Shown here: positions 43,419-51,787 of the stretch, one piece after another
Numbering within the stretch: position 1 is the first letter of the stretch
How the letters are laid out: each line of letters begins with the position of its first letter
Assembly (NCBI GenBank): GCA_905221615.1
Contig: CAJNDT010002035.1
Location: 119,501-183,500 of the forward strand
Source: Symbiodinium sp. CCMP2592
Lineage: Eukaryota > Sar > Dinophyceae > Suessiales > Symbiodiniaceae
DNA length: 64,000 nt
Reading direction: 5' to 3'
Translations under genes and position numbers: made by a program
The notes under the pieces: generated by a model
What the model saw: only the letters and a program-made list of their open reading frames with translations
What the model was told of the DNA's origin: nothing
The model's database searches: none

Positions 43419-43478
43419 AGACTTCTTCATTATGTTGAATACATGGAAAATAAATAGAAAATATATAGAACATTATAT

Positions 43479-44054
43479 ATGACTGAAGACAACACTGAAA
43501 TGGCAACCATTGATGAAACACCTAAACCAGAAGAACCTCCAGAAACCGTAGAAGAAATGAAACCTGAAACGGCAGAGGATCACAAAAATGAAGCCCCCAA
43601 ACCTTCAAGAGTAAAAATCAGAGAGGTTGCAAAGCAAAAGACAGAGTGTCAGGACTGCCACAAAACTATTACAATGAAGACGGCTAGGTATACCCATAAA
43701 GACAGATGTGAAGGTAAACCAAGTAATATAATTGAAAAGCCAGTGAGAAAAAACAATGTGAAACCAAAGGTGCAAGTAAAACCAGTAAGTGTAGAGAGCC
43801 ACGAAGAGCCTAGAATACACAAAGCCCCACCTCCAGTTTCTAAAGCAATTCCCCCGAGACCTAGGTCGGAGGGGGGACAAAGTCCTCCTCCGCCACCGCC
43901 TCCAAACATGCAACCTTACGACAATTTGACACAGGCTCAACTATATCAGCTACATATGAGAACCATGAACCAAGAAATAATGAGAAGAAGACAGGAGAAG
44001 GCGAATAATATGTGCCAAGCAATGTTTAAATCCCGTCCTAAAAAATCTAGGTAA
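43479..44054 (+). CDS. Proline-rich virion-type protein with C2HC zinc finger (191 aa)
   Basis: The N-terminus (1-45) is acidic and Pro/Glu-rich. A C57-x2-C60...H73-x3-C77 finger follows, with the ECQDCHK...YTHKDRC pattern often seen in small proteins of large algal viruses and PLVs. Residues ~115-145 hold a polyproline run (7 Pro), and the C-terminus is a basic amphipathic helix ending in a Lys/Arg tail. It is the second gene of the structural cluster. The ATG at 43479 sits right behind TATATAT. Likely a core or minor virion protein; function inferred from context only. Confidence 0.6.
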   Translation: MTEDNTEMATIDETPKPEEPPETVEEMKPETAEDHKNEAPKPSRVKIREVAKQKTECQDCHKTITMKTARYTHKDRCEGKPSNIIEKPVRKNNVKPKVQVKPVSVESHEEPRIHKAPPPVSKAIPPRPRSEGGQSPPPPPPPNMQPYDNLTQAQLYQLHMRTMNQEIMRRRQEKANNMCQAMFKSRPKKSR

Positions 44055-44067
44055 ATAATATATAGCA

Positions 44068-44409
44068 ATGGTTTTATATAACAAATACAAATTTAGACAA
44101 CTAAATAAACAAAAGAAGAGAAAATCATTAGACAACCCTGTGGTGAATGAAGCATCCGAATTAAACTTTCACAAGCCTAATATTGATTACTTGTTGAATT
44201 TAAAAAAGGAAATGGATGCCAGAGAGGCGCGGGTAGCAAATCTAGCAATGAAGAGAAGACTATTAGAGGGACAAATGAAAGACAATTACACAATGGAGAT
44301 TGACAGATTGAAGTCGGAAATGCATAACCCAAGAATTCAAGAGACATCTATAGAGCATTTAAGAAACAGAATGAAAACCTTGGAAACCTTAAGTGAAAGA
44401 ATATTCTAA
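44068..44409 (+). CDS. Hypothetical coiled-coil virion-type protein (113 aa)
   Basis: The ATG at 44068 is 13 bases after the previous stop. The N-terminal 25 residues are very basic; residues ~40-112 are a continuous charged helix with heptad-like Leu/Met spacing (LLNLKKEMDAREARVANLAMKR, then LRNRMKTLETL). Position between the zinc-finger gene and the 422-aa gene suggests a virion component. A 7-bp hairpin (ATATTCT/AGAATAT, 44401-44434) spans its stop codon. Confidence 0.55.
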   Translation: MVLYNKYKFRQLNKQKKRKSLDNPVVNEASELNFHKPNIDYLLNLKKEMDAREARVANLAMKRRLLEGQMKDNYTMEIDRLKSEMHNPRIQETSIEHLRNRMKTLETLSERIF

Positions 44410-44434
44410 ATCGTAAATTTCTATATAAGAATAT
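44401..44434. terminator. Short hairpin spanning the stop of the 113-aa gene
   Basis: ATATTCT at 44401-44407 pairs with AGAATAT at 44428-44434. The stop codon lies inside. It could be an mRNA 3'-end signal, but the stem is AT-rich and short, so chance is possible. Confidence 0.3.
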
Positions 44435-44442
44435 AAAATATA

Positions 44443-45711
44443 ATGGCACGAAATAAAACACAGATACAATTTCACAGAAGGTCACGATATGAAAACATCT
44501 TGGAACTTGTCAATGATAATGAAGAAGCGTTAAAACCCTTCCCTAACAGAGATGCAGTATTTTACAAGGCTAGTAATAAAGGATCGTATTTTGACGGTAA
44601 AGATCATTTAGACAGATTGAAAGCAGAACAGAAAAGAATTAATGAACGGGTGGTAAGAGATCACATGTTAAGAGAGTATGCCACGGACAACGATCTTACT
44701 CATAGGGCATTGTGGGACGCAGGAGCAGGAGCAACAGACACACCAGCACAACCAGAAATGTATAATATCGGCACTCCTATAGAAGAATATGGCAATGACG
44801 AGTTTTTTGACACAGAAGAAGGAATTACACGGGCGGAATTAGAGGGAGTTATACAGAGGGCAGATGAAGCGCGACAAGCAAACCAACAGGACATAGTTCA
44901 GGCACACCAGCAACAGGTAGAACGAGAACAACAGCAAGGAGACGGAATATTAAGAACTTTAGGAAGAGGCACCATGAGAGTAGGCAGAAATATAGCAGGT
45001 GGTTTAGCGTCAGGACATGATCTCACAACATCCGTTATTGGAGGACTGGCAGAACCAGTTTTAAGTGGTATAGGCGATGCAGTTATGAGAAGGATTTTAC
45101 CACAACCTCGCCCCTTACTTGATTTAGAAGCACCCCGAACACCACCTAATAACCCGTGGGTGAGAAACCCCAATCCAATAAATATTGCGCAACTACCGCC
45201 CTCTATTGTGTTACAACCTCATCAACCTAATGCGGGTGCAACTCAACAACCACTACCTCCTGCAGTTCAGCAACCAGCATTACCAGCACCAACACCAAAC
45301 GTTCAACAAGGTGGATCATCATCATCGTCGTCAGGAAACTTTCAATTCCCACGAGGTTCTGCAAGACAACCTGAAGGTTCTGCAAGACAAGCAGATGAAC
45401 AACCGCCAAGAAGACCACGAACCAGATTAACTAAAAAGACCAACCTAAAGGAAAGTGCCCGAGAAGACACAGATACACCACGAGAAGAACTAAACATGAG
45501 ACCTTTGATCATACCAAGTAAGATCGGAATACAAAAATTAAGAGAAACATTTGAGGAAGCAAACAACAAAAGCACAATAAACACAACGACGTATAGAAAA
45601 TACCGAAGTATTTATAATAAATGGGTTTCATCTGCAGGTGTTCCTGCAGGGAAAAAACAAGCTTTAAAAGAACTACAAGCATTATACAGGGATACCGTTT
45701 TTAATAGATAA
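44443..45711 (+). CDS. Large minor structural protein, low-complexity centre (422 aa)
   Basis: Last gene of the plus-strand structural cluster. Residues 1-90 are basic and helical. Residues ~135-165 are Gln/Glu-rich. Residues ~166-218 form a Gly-rich amphipathic segment (GRGTMRVGRNIAGGLASG, then GGLAEPVLSGIGDAVMRRIL) that resembles membrane-active or capsid-lining segments of minor virion proteins. Residues ~219-300 are Pro/Gln-rich and end in a Ser run. A basic linker leads to a C-terminal ~60-residue helical domain. No family is recognised; the layout suggests a virion-internal or membrane-interacting protein. The stop codon falls in the first of three 20-bp tandem repeats. Confidence 0.62.
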   Translation: MARNKTQIQFHRRSRYENILELVNDNEEALKPFPNRDAVFYKASNKGSYFDGKDHLDRLKAEQKRINERVVRDHMLREYATDNDLTHRALWDAGAGATDTPAQPEMYNIGTPIEEYGNDEFFDTEEGITRAELEGVIQRADEARQANQQDIVQAHQQQVEREQQQGDGILRTLGRGTMRVGRNIAGGLASGHDLTTSVIGGLAEPVLSGIGDAVMRRILPQPRPLLDLEAPRTPPNNPWVRNPNPINIAQLPPSIVLQPHQPNAGATQQPLPPAVQQPALPAPTPNVQQGGSSSSSSGNFQFPRGSARQPEGSARQADEQPPRRPRTRLTKKTNLKESAREDTDTPREELNMRPLIIPSKIGIQKLRETFEEANNKSTINTTTYRKYRSIYNKWVSSAGVPAGKKQALKELQALYRDTVFNR

Positions 45712-45756
45712 AACCCGTTTTTAATAGATAAAACCCGCTTTTAATAGATAAACTCA
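45697..45756 (+). repeat. Three 20-bp tandem repeats across a stop codon
   Basis: The unit GTTTTTAATAGATAAAACCC occurs three times head to tail, the last copy being degenerate. The first copy holds the final codons and TAA of the 422-aa gene; the other two lie downstream. It looks like a local slippage duplication of the gene end. Confidence 0.8.
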
Positions 45757-45768
45757 TGTCAAGCAATC

Positions 45769-45802
45769 CTAAATAAAAATCAAATGAATGGTTTTTATTT
45801 AG
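45769..45802. terminator. Perfect 11-bp-stem hairpin between convergent genes
   Basis: CTAAATAAAAA (45769-45779) pairs with TTTTTATTTAG (45792-45802). It lies downstream of the 422-aa structural gene and overlaps the TAA of the convergent replication gene, so one palindrome can end both transcripts. Its form fits the hairpin-type polyadenylation signal known from mimiviruses and virophages. Confidence 0.55.
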
Positions 45803-48800
45803 CACTTGTGTTACATCCCCGACACCATGCCTCACAATTATCTATATGATGCGCAGACATATTGTCTAACCTTTGCGCAGTCATGTTGCTCGTTAGGTTT
45901 CCGTTCTTAATTTCAAACTCAAACCGACAACCACAATTACAGCATGTGTTAGTCAGTCGTTTCATAAACCACTCGTGATTAACATACTTGTCAACATCTA
46001 TAAATCTGTTGGCATTCTCATCTTGCATCTGGTAATTCTTGATCTTGGTTGATATGTATTTTGTTAAAGTTTCTTCGTTTAACTCGTTCTGGTTGGTTGC
46101 GCTTTTGAAGAACCTTACCTTGTTAAAGTCCGTGCTTCTAGTAAGGGCACACCATATCCATTCACGAGTTACTAGGTGTTTCTTCTCCCACTCATGGATT
46201 ATGATCTGACCGTCTATGGATGCACCCTGCGCTGAGTGGCATGTAGTGCAGTAGTCATATCTGAAATGCTTATCTAATGTGTATATGTCAGTAGTGAACT
46301 TCTCCTTGGATTTTACATTCTCTAGTGTCAGTCTTGGTAGTGTCATACTTATGATCCTATACCTGTAGTTCACATTAAACCGCTGGTTACCCAAATTTTT
46401 ATACACTCTGCATATGAGTGTGTCACCCACTCCATACTTATCTGTTTTACCTAAATGCTTCCTGATATAATTAGACACATTCAGACATCTCATGTTGGTA
46501 TAGGCGATGTTGTGTATTGCCTTTGTGACATCATCTGTCAGTTTAAAGTATTTAGGCACGAACTCTTCTAATGGAATACGATGTATCCACATATCATCAT
46601 ACATACTGTCTAATATTTCTCTGTTTTTGTTTGCCTTTGGGTCGTCCTTGGGACCAAGTCGCTTACACACCTTAAGCAAAATGTTATATTTAAAAATCTG
46701 ATCTATACATTCACCAGAGTATTCACCAGCATTCCTTGTATTGGTCAGATCATCACACACAGGTGGAAGCTGTTTCACATCGCCTGCTCCTATGATGATC
46801 TTATCTGGGTTGTTGTTCACAAACCCTCTTATGCAATTCAGGACGCGCAGTCCGTTCATGTAAATCTCATCAAAGACTATCACATTATACTGGCTGTGAT
46901 CAAATTCAGGAAGCTTGTCTCCATCACCCACAGGTATAGAGAAAAACTTGTTTGTCGTTACAGCATCATCTGGTATGTTTTGTGATAGGTTGTTCTGTGG
47001 AACTACGAACAGGGTCTTGTAACCAAGTTTGCTAAAATGTTTTGCAATATGTGACTTACCTCCTCCCGCATATTTAGATCGTATCATTAGAGGATTGTGC
47101 TTAACAATGTCTTCTGCAATCTGCTTGGTATCCCACTCATCTTCTATAGACAAGGTATCGTTTTTGAACACGGGTATTGGCATTAAAGTGTTCACTTTTG
47201 CCTTGTGCTCGTCTCTCGGTTCTACTATATGTTTACCCTTTTCATGTCTCCACCCGCCGATATGATCATTGAATTGTAGAACCTCCTTTGCTAGACTGAG
47301 GCGGTCCTTCCTGATCGTAAATGCATCGGTTTTAACACTCCATACATCTATGTGGTTAGCGATCAGTGCGTTATAATCTTCATGTATTTTGTGGTTATGG
47401 TGTTGTAAAAGAAGTTCCTTTATGTAAATGTATCCATTTCGTAGAGTGGCTCTGTCAGAGACGGTCAGGCAATAATACTTTTTGTCACTCTCCTTCTCTA
47501 TATACTCACCCACATCATCGTTACCATTCTCTACCTCCTCATCATAAAACGATGATACCTTGTTGATTTTTCCACCTACTTGCTGTTGATAATACAATGC
47601 CTCCCGTAGACTGTCAAAGGCATAACTTCTAGATACAGTGTTGGTGCTCTTCTCCAGTAAGCCAAAGTTCACATTAGCGATTAATTTCTTGATGTTTGTG
47701 TCCTCTGGGTATTTGTCAGAAATGTCCGTTTGCCATAATTCCTTTGTAATCTTTCTATAATCCACATTATATACTCTAGAGGGTTGCTTGTAGTAGATGA
47801 TCTCACATTGGTTGGCATACCCTGCTAGATACCTGCCATATACTAGATTGTATGTCTTGTTGAAGAACATGGTCGGTTTGTTTGCTTTTACTAGGTATAA
47901 TGTGAGTTCGTGTAGTTTCCTGTGATCGTGCTTCATGTAGTCATAATGCTTCCACACATCAAACTGAGTGAAGACAGGGATTTCTTTGATTTTGTTAAAA
48001 GCATGTGTGGATGCCTTTCTAATATCAATTTCTACCGTGTGTTCTGGCATGTAAAACATCTTGTCATCTTTGTTTGTGTGTGGGTTGTATTGGAAGTAGT
48101 GTCTGTTTATCTCACCAACTGGGTTTACCGTTCTACATTCCTTAAACAATTCCATGTCAATCTCTTTGTAGTATGACTTATGTAGTGGATTAAACAAAGA
48201 CTTATTAAATACATACATTGCTTTAGACATGTTGTTGTAGATCTGCTCAGTTCTCACTGATATAGTTCCGTCAATGGAGTTGTTTACTAGGTTCTGGGTC
48301 TTAACTTTGTATTTGATGACATTCTTTTTTATCCTGAATTTAAAATTAAGTTCCGATACTATACCTGCACTGAATTTAACTTGCGGTTCGTATCCTGCCT
48401 TTTTGCTTTCATAAAAGAGCTCGGCAAGGTCATGACCATCATATATCAATGTATACTCAGCATGTTCGTTATATTTCTTTATGTCGTTAAGTGACTGTAT
48501 CATTTTACATTGAACGGGTTCGTCCTTCTCATTCAGGTGATAATCTGGTGAAGCCTTCAGTGAAATATCATACCCAGAGTTTCTTGGTAACATCTGCCTT
48601 AATACATTCAAATTATCGGTTACTGTGTATATGTGGTTGTTCTTCACAATGGCATATAATGTTGGTATATGATGATCTCGTTTGGGCGGGTCATACTGAA
48701 AAATCAGTCTCTCAAAAGCATTGTATATTCTGACTTGGATCCTGTAGTGCTCAAACACTTTAACCATTTCCTTTATTGATGCACCTGATGTCTTAAAATC

Positions 48801-49754
48801 CTCTTCTGACTTACCTATCAGGATCAACATGCTCTGTCTGGTTAGTCTGTTCTTTTCTCTGCGCTTTTCTCCCATAAGTGTGTCCTTATAGTAATCGGTT
48901 ATGGTGTTCAACCAACACTGGTTTTCTTGATAATGGTTTACCTTGATTGCTTCCTTTAGTGTTTCGTATTCTGGGTTTAATGGAGTTTGTATGTATCTGT
49001 GGAACATGCTCACATGGGAGGTGTCAGTTAAATTCTCGTCCACTGGTATAAAATCAGTGTCACCATCTACTCTGTCTACATCCTTAACTTTGATGCACAC
49101 TATGTAGGAATGGACGAAGCGAAGGGTTTCCTCCATATCTGGGTCAAACATTATTGTCTTCATCAGTTTCTTGAAAACATACCTGTCTTTGGTCTCGTAT
49201 TGAAACACACGTCTGCCCGATAAGTCTTCTATATAGTCTGTTGTTTGTATAGTTGCTCTCTTTGTCTCATACCAGATCGGGATTAGAGGTCTCCCCTTGC
49301 TGTCTTTGAACGATGCTTTGATGGTATCCTTGGGGAGTTTAAATTTGAAGAACATAAGGTCTACGGAATATGCATGTGTTGTTTTGGATTGTTCCGCTCT
49401 CACCCTCTTCTGTATTCGCTGAACTGCGGTCTTCTGTGTTAGTCGTCTGCGGATTTCTGTGAGTTTGTTGTCACGCTTTGCTGTTTGCATTCTTTCACCC
49501 AATGGTTTCTTTTCCTTGTGTTTTTCGTATACCTTGTTGTATTGGTCACTTGCCTTTTGCTTTTGTTGGTCTGTCTTGGCATTGATGAAGTTCCTTATTA
49601 GTTTGTCTGCTGTCGTGAACTGTGCTATTTTTCTGTCATCGTATAAACCGATAATATTTTTGATTTTAGTTTTGGTTGCTCTGTTAAGTCTGCCTTTGTA
49701 AAAATCATACACTGTCTCTAATGCTTTTACACCGCGCTGGATGGTCTTACTCAT
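45795..49754 (-). CDS. Multidomain replication protein: polymerase-like domain fused to SF1 helicase
   Basis: 1319 aa, the largest viral gene, starting at ATG 49754. Domains in order: basic helical N-terminus (1-125); a domain with Cys280 (QCWLN) and His374 (NNHIYTV) that recalls an OTU-like Cys/His pair; a polymerase-like palm with acidic motif VEIDIRKAS (D577), KKLIANVNFGLLEK (689-702, like motif B of family B enzymes) and VWSVKTDAFTI (D810, motif C position but not DTD); an SF1 helicase with Walker A GGGKSH (897-902), Walker B VFDEI (960-964), GAGDVKQLPP (989-998), TCHSAQG and WCALTRS (1201-1207); and a C-terminal Cys/His module (1271-1315: CCNCGC, then QRLDN...HH...C...CRGCN) like an HNH-type zinc finger. 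It presumably primes and copies the viral genome. Helicase assignment is strong; polymerase type is uncertain. Confidence 0.82.
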   Translation of the reverse strand: MSKTIQRGVKALETVYDFYKGRLNRATKTKIKNIIGLYDDRKIAQFTTADKLIRNFINAKTDQQKQKASDQYNKVYEKHKEKKPLGERMQTAKRDNKLTEIRRRLTQKTAVQRIQKRVRAEQSKTTHAYSVDLMFFKFKLPKDTIKASFKDSKGRPLIPIWYETKRATIQTTDYIEDLSGRRVFQYETKDRYVFKKLMKTIMFDPDMEETLRFVHSYIVCIKVKDVDRVDGDTDFIPVDENLTDTSHVSMFHRYIQTPLNPEYETLKEAIKVNHYQENQCWLNTITDYYKDTLMGEKRREKNRLTRQSMLILIGKSEEDFKTSGASIKEMVKVFEHYRIQVRIYNAFERLIFQYDPPKRDHHIPTLYAIVKNNHIYTVTDNLNVLRQMLPRNSGYDISLKASPDYHLNEKDEPVQCKMIQSLNDIKKYNEHAEYTLIYDGHDLAELFYESKKAGYEPQVKFSAGIVSELNFKFRIKKNVIKYKVKTQNLVNNSIDGTISVRTEQIYNNMSKAMYVFNKSLFNPLHKSYYKEIDMELFKECRTVNPVGEINRHYFQYNPHTNKDDKMFYMPEHTVEIDIRKASTHAFNKIKEIPVFTQFDVWKHYDYMKHDHRKLHELTLYLVKANKPTMFFNKTYNLVYGRYLAGYANQCEIIYYKQPSRVYNVDYRKITKELWQTDISDKYPEDTNIKKLIANVNFGLLEKSTNTVSRSYAFDSLREALYYQQQVGGKINKVSSFYDEEVENGNDDVGEYIEKESDKKYYCLTVSDRATLRNGYIYIKELLLQHHNHKIHEDYNALIANHIDVWSVKTDAFTIRKDRLSLAKEVLQFNDHIGGWRHEKGKHIVEPRDEHKAKVNTLMPIPVFKNDTLSIEDEWDTKQIAEDIVKHNPLMIRSKYAGGGKSHIAKHFSKLGYKTLFVVPQNNLSQNIPDDAVTTNKFFSIPVGDGDKLPEFDHSQYNVIVFDEIYMNGLRVLNCIRGFVNNNPDKIIIGAGDVKQLPPVCDDLTNTRNAGEYSGECIDQIFKYNILLKVCKRLGPKDDPKANKNREILDSMYDDMWIHRIPLEEFVPKYFKLTDDVTKAIHNIAYTNMRCLNVSNYIRKHLGKTDKYGVGDTLICRVYKNLGNQRFNVNYRYRIISMTLPRLTLENVKSKEKFTTDIYTLDKHFRYDYCTTCHSAQGASIDGQIIIHEWEKKHLVTREWIWCALTRSTDFNKVRFFKSATNQNELNEETLTKYISTKIKNYQMQDENANRFIDVDKYVNHEWFMKRLTNTCCNCGCRFEFEIKNGNLTSNMTAQRLDNMSAHHIDNCEAWCRGCNTSAK

Positions 49755-49892
49755 GTCAATATAATTAGATTATAAAATAGTTTTATATTTAAATGTTTTT
49801 CTGAAGATAAGTTTTTAAAACTAAATATTTTTTTGGAAAATTCTGTTCAGAAAATTCACTTAAAGAAATATTATAATATATAGTATAGTAAT
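49755..49892. promoter_or_regulatory. Divergent promoter region, replication gene / small ORF
   Basis: 138 bases between the replication-gene ATG and the small plus-strand ORF. They are strongly A/T-rich, with TTATATTTAAA and TATAATATATAG stretches. A TTTTCTG/CAGAAAA inverted pair lies near 49797-49855. It must hold start signals for both early-type genes. Confidence 0.4.
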
Positions 49893-50203
49893 ATGTCTAT
49901 GAAAACCCCAGAGGATATGACCATGGAAGAGATAAGAGAACAGTTGGCAATTTACAACCGACTGTATTACTACAAGCGAAGACAGGAGGAAGGATACATG
50001 CAGAAAAAACGCGACTCTGCCTTAAGTGCATTCAAAAGAAGAAGTTAAAGCAATATCTAAAAGACAACAATATCAATACCACAATAGAAGATTTAACCGA
50101 AGAGCAACTGGCAGAATTCAACAGCAGTCAGAATAAGAAAGGACCGAAGTATGATATGAATAATGTTAAAGTTGTGATGCCCATGAAAGCAGAAGAATGC
50201 TGA
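49893..50203 (+). pseudogene. Small helical protein, apparently frameshifted
   Basis: An ATG at 49893 opens a 51-codon frame that stops at 50046-50048. Its product is a helical, Tyr/Arg/Lys-rich protein (QLAIYNRLYYYKRRQEEG). A second frame (-1) stays open across the same region and runs on to a TGA at 50201-50203. Its unique part is lysine-rich, then acidic (IEDLTEEQLAEF), with no early ATG of its own. The two halves read like one protein broken by a one-base indel in the purine-rich stretch about 50031-50045, or like a -1 programmed frameshift. Family not recognised; it sits between the replication protein and the integrase. Confidence 0.5.
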
Positions 50204-50230
50204 TTTAATTTTAGAAATAAGACTAAATCA
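50201..50230. terminator. 7-bp-stem hairpin after the small frameshifted ORF
   Basis: TGATTTA (50201-50207, including the TGA stop) pairs with TAAATCA (50224-50230). It follows the pattern of other hairpins at PLV gene ends and lies just before the integrase start. Confidence 0.35.
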
Positions 50231-50251
50231 ATATTTTTGTATTGTAGTTAT

Positions 50252-51163
50252 ATGAGTAAGCAAGAGATTATTAGTAATGTGTATTACGATCGCGCGGGAT
50301 ATGGGAGCAGACAAAGGACTTTAAAGGAAGCGCGGGAGAAAGATAAAAGTATAACTATTGACGATGTTAATGAGTTTTTCAAGAAGAACGTTGAAGCAAA
50401 AAGAAAACCTGCGGGACAGAACAGTTTTGTAGCACCACATTCGGCATACGAGTATCAAATGGACTTGTTTTTTATAAATGATCTGGAAGATCAAAAGTTT
50501 AAGGTTGGTATGATCATGATAGATGTCTTTGATAAGTTTATGCATGTGGTAGCAATAAAAGGTAAAAAAGAAGAGGATTTAGCGAGTGGTATGATTGAGT
50601 GTCTGCATAAGATGGGGAAGAAGCCTAAAATACTCTATACTGACGATGAAGGTGCTCTTTCTACGGAAGCTATTCAAACATATTTAAGGGAACAGAAGAT
50701 AGAGCACCACAGGACAAGGGCACATGCAAATTTCAGTGAGAGGGCGATCAGAACTTTTAAGGACATGCTATATAAAAGAGTTGAGGCTGACGAGAAAAAG
50801 GGCAAAAGTAATATTCAATGGACTGATTTTATTCACGAGATATTGCTGACATATAACAACCAGATGATACATTCCGCCACAAAATTCACACCGAAAGAGG
50901 CACGGAAACCAAGTAACGAATTAAGCGTCAGGTTGAATATTACTAGTAGTGGTAAACGGAATAGGATATATCCGGATCTTGACAAGGGAGACGAAGTCAA
51001 GATATTTAGGAAGCGAAAACCGAATGAGAAGGAAAGGGTCGGAAATTGGAGTAAAAATACATATACAGTTGAGAGAATAGAAAAGAAATTAAGTCAAAGT
51101 CACTATTATGTGGAGGGTATGGAGAGACCTTATTTAAGATTTGAGCTATTGAAGCTATGTTAG
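50252..51163 (+). CDS. Retrovirus-type integrase (rve family, Polinton/PLV type)
   Basis: 303 aa from the ATG at 50252; an in-frame TTG at 50237 is not needed. This enzyme joins the viral DNA ends to host DNA. The rve core follows a helical N-terminus. Catalytic acidic residues are visible: D71 (YQMDLFF), D131 (LYTDDEGA) and E163 (NFSERAIRTFKDML). The strand/helix pattern around them (MIMIDVFDKFMHVVAI and THSATKF-like TPKEAR) is typical. The C-terminal ~55 residues (DKGDEVKIFRKRK, then GNWSKNTYTVERI) resemble the SH3/chromo-like DNA-binding tail of Polinton integrases. It is the last AT-rich viral gene; host-like DNA begins shortly after it. All catalytic residues are present. Confidence 0.9.
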   Translation: MSKQEIISNVYYDRAGYGSRQRTLKEAREKDKSITIDDVNEFFKKNVEAKRKPAGQNSFVAPHSAYEYQMDLFFINDLEDQKFKVGMIMIDVFDKFMHVVAIKGKKEEDLASGMIECLHKMGKKPKILYTDDEGALSTEAIQTYLREQKIEHHRTRAHANFSERAIRTFKDMLYKRVEADEKKGKSNIQWTDFIHEILLTYNNQMIHSATKFTPKEARKPSNELSVRLNITSSGKRNRIYPDLDKGDEVKIFRKRKPNEKERVGNWSKNTYTVERIEKKLSQSHYYVEGMERPYLRFELLKLC

Positions 51164-51787
51164 AGGTATCACAAAACTATTTTATTTTTCTTTGCTTTTG
51201 CTTAGGTTTCATCTTGCTGTCACGTGTTTAAACTGTTTTGTGCTTGCTGACCGACATATCCACTAACACTGGTGCACGTTTTATCGTTTGCGTGTTTTGT
51301 TTTGGAAAGGCTGAGCCTGCTGAAAAACGAAATGGCAAGAGGCTCGCAAAAGTCTGAGTAGATGTACATACACGTGTACAATATCACAGAAACGTCCTCG
51401 TTTGAATTGCCCTGCTGACTGCGTTCTGGTTTACCAGCTTCATACTTCCCTGTTCACAAGCCGAACCATTTTGGGGACACGTGCTAGACAGTTGCAGAAT
51501 GCTCCCACATGCAGCAACAGCCAGTTGCGGATTTCACTGCACATCTAAGAACTCCTCCTAATGGGTGAAGTTACGACGATGTTTTGATGAGAATCATCGT
51601 TCAGGCAGGGGGCATACCAATGACACACACTGCGCTGTTGATATCCTCATGTCATGGGGATATGCAAGAAGAAGCGTAGAAAAAGCCTCACGAACCACGC
51701 AGCGTGGCTCAAAAACAACTGCACCTCGCTTCACCTTTTAGAGACGACTGTTTTGCCGCACATAGCATCGGTCGGGCTGTCCACAAC
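51164..51787. other. Non-coding stretch where composition shifts to host-like
   Basis: About 620 bases between the integrase and the effector-like gene stops. The first ~80 bases are T-rich and viral-like; from about 51240 the sequence becomes mixed and GC-richer like the flanks. No convincing gene, hairpin or repeat is seen. Confidence 0.5.
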
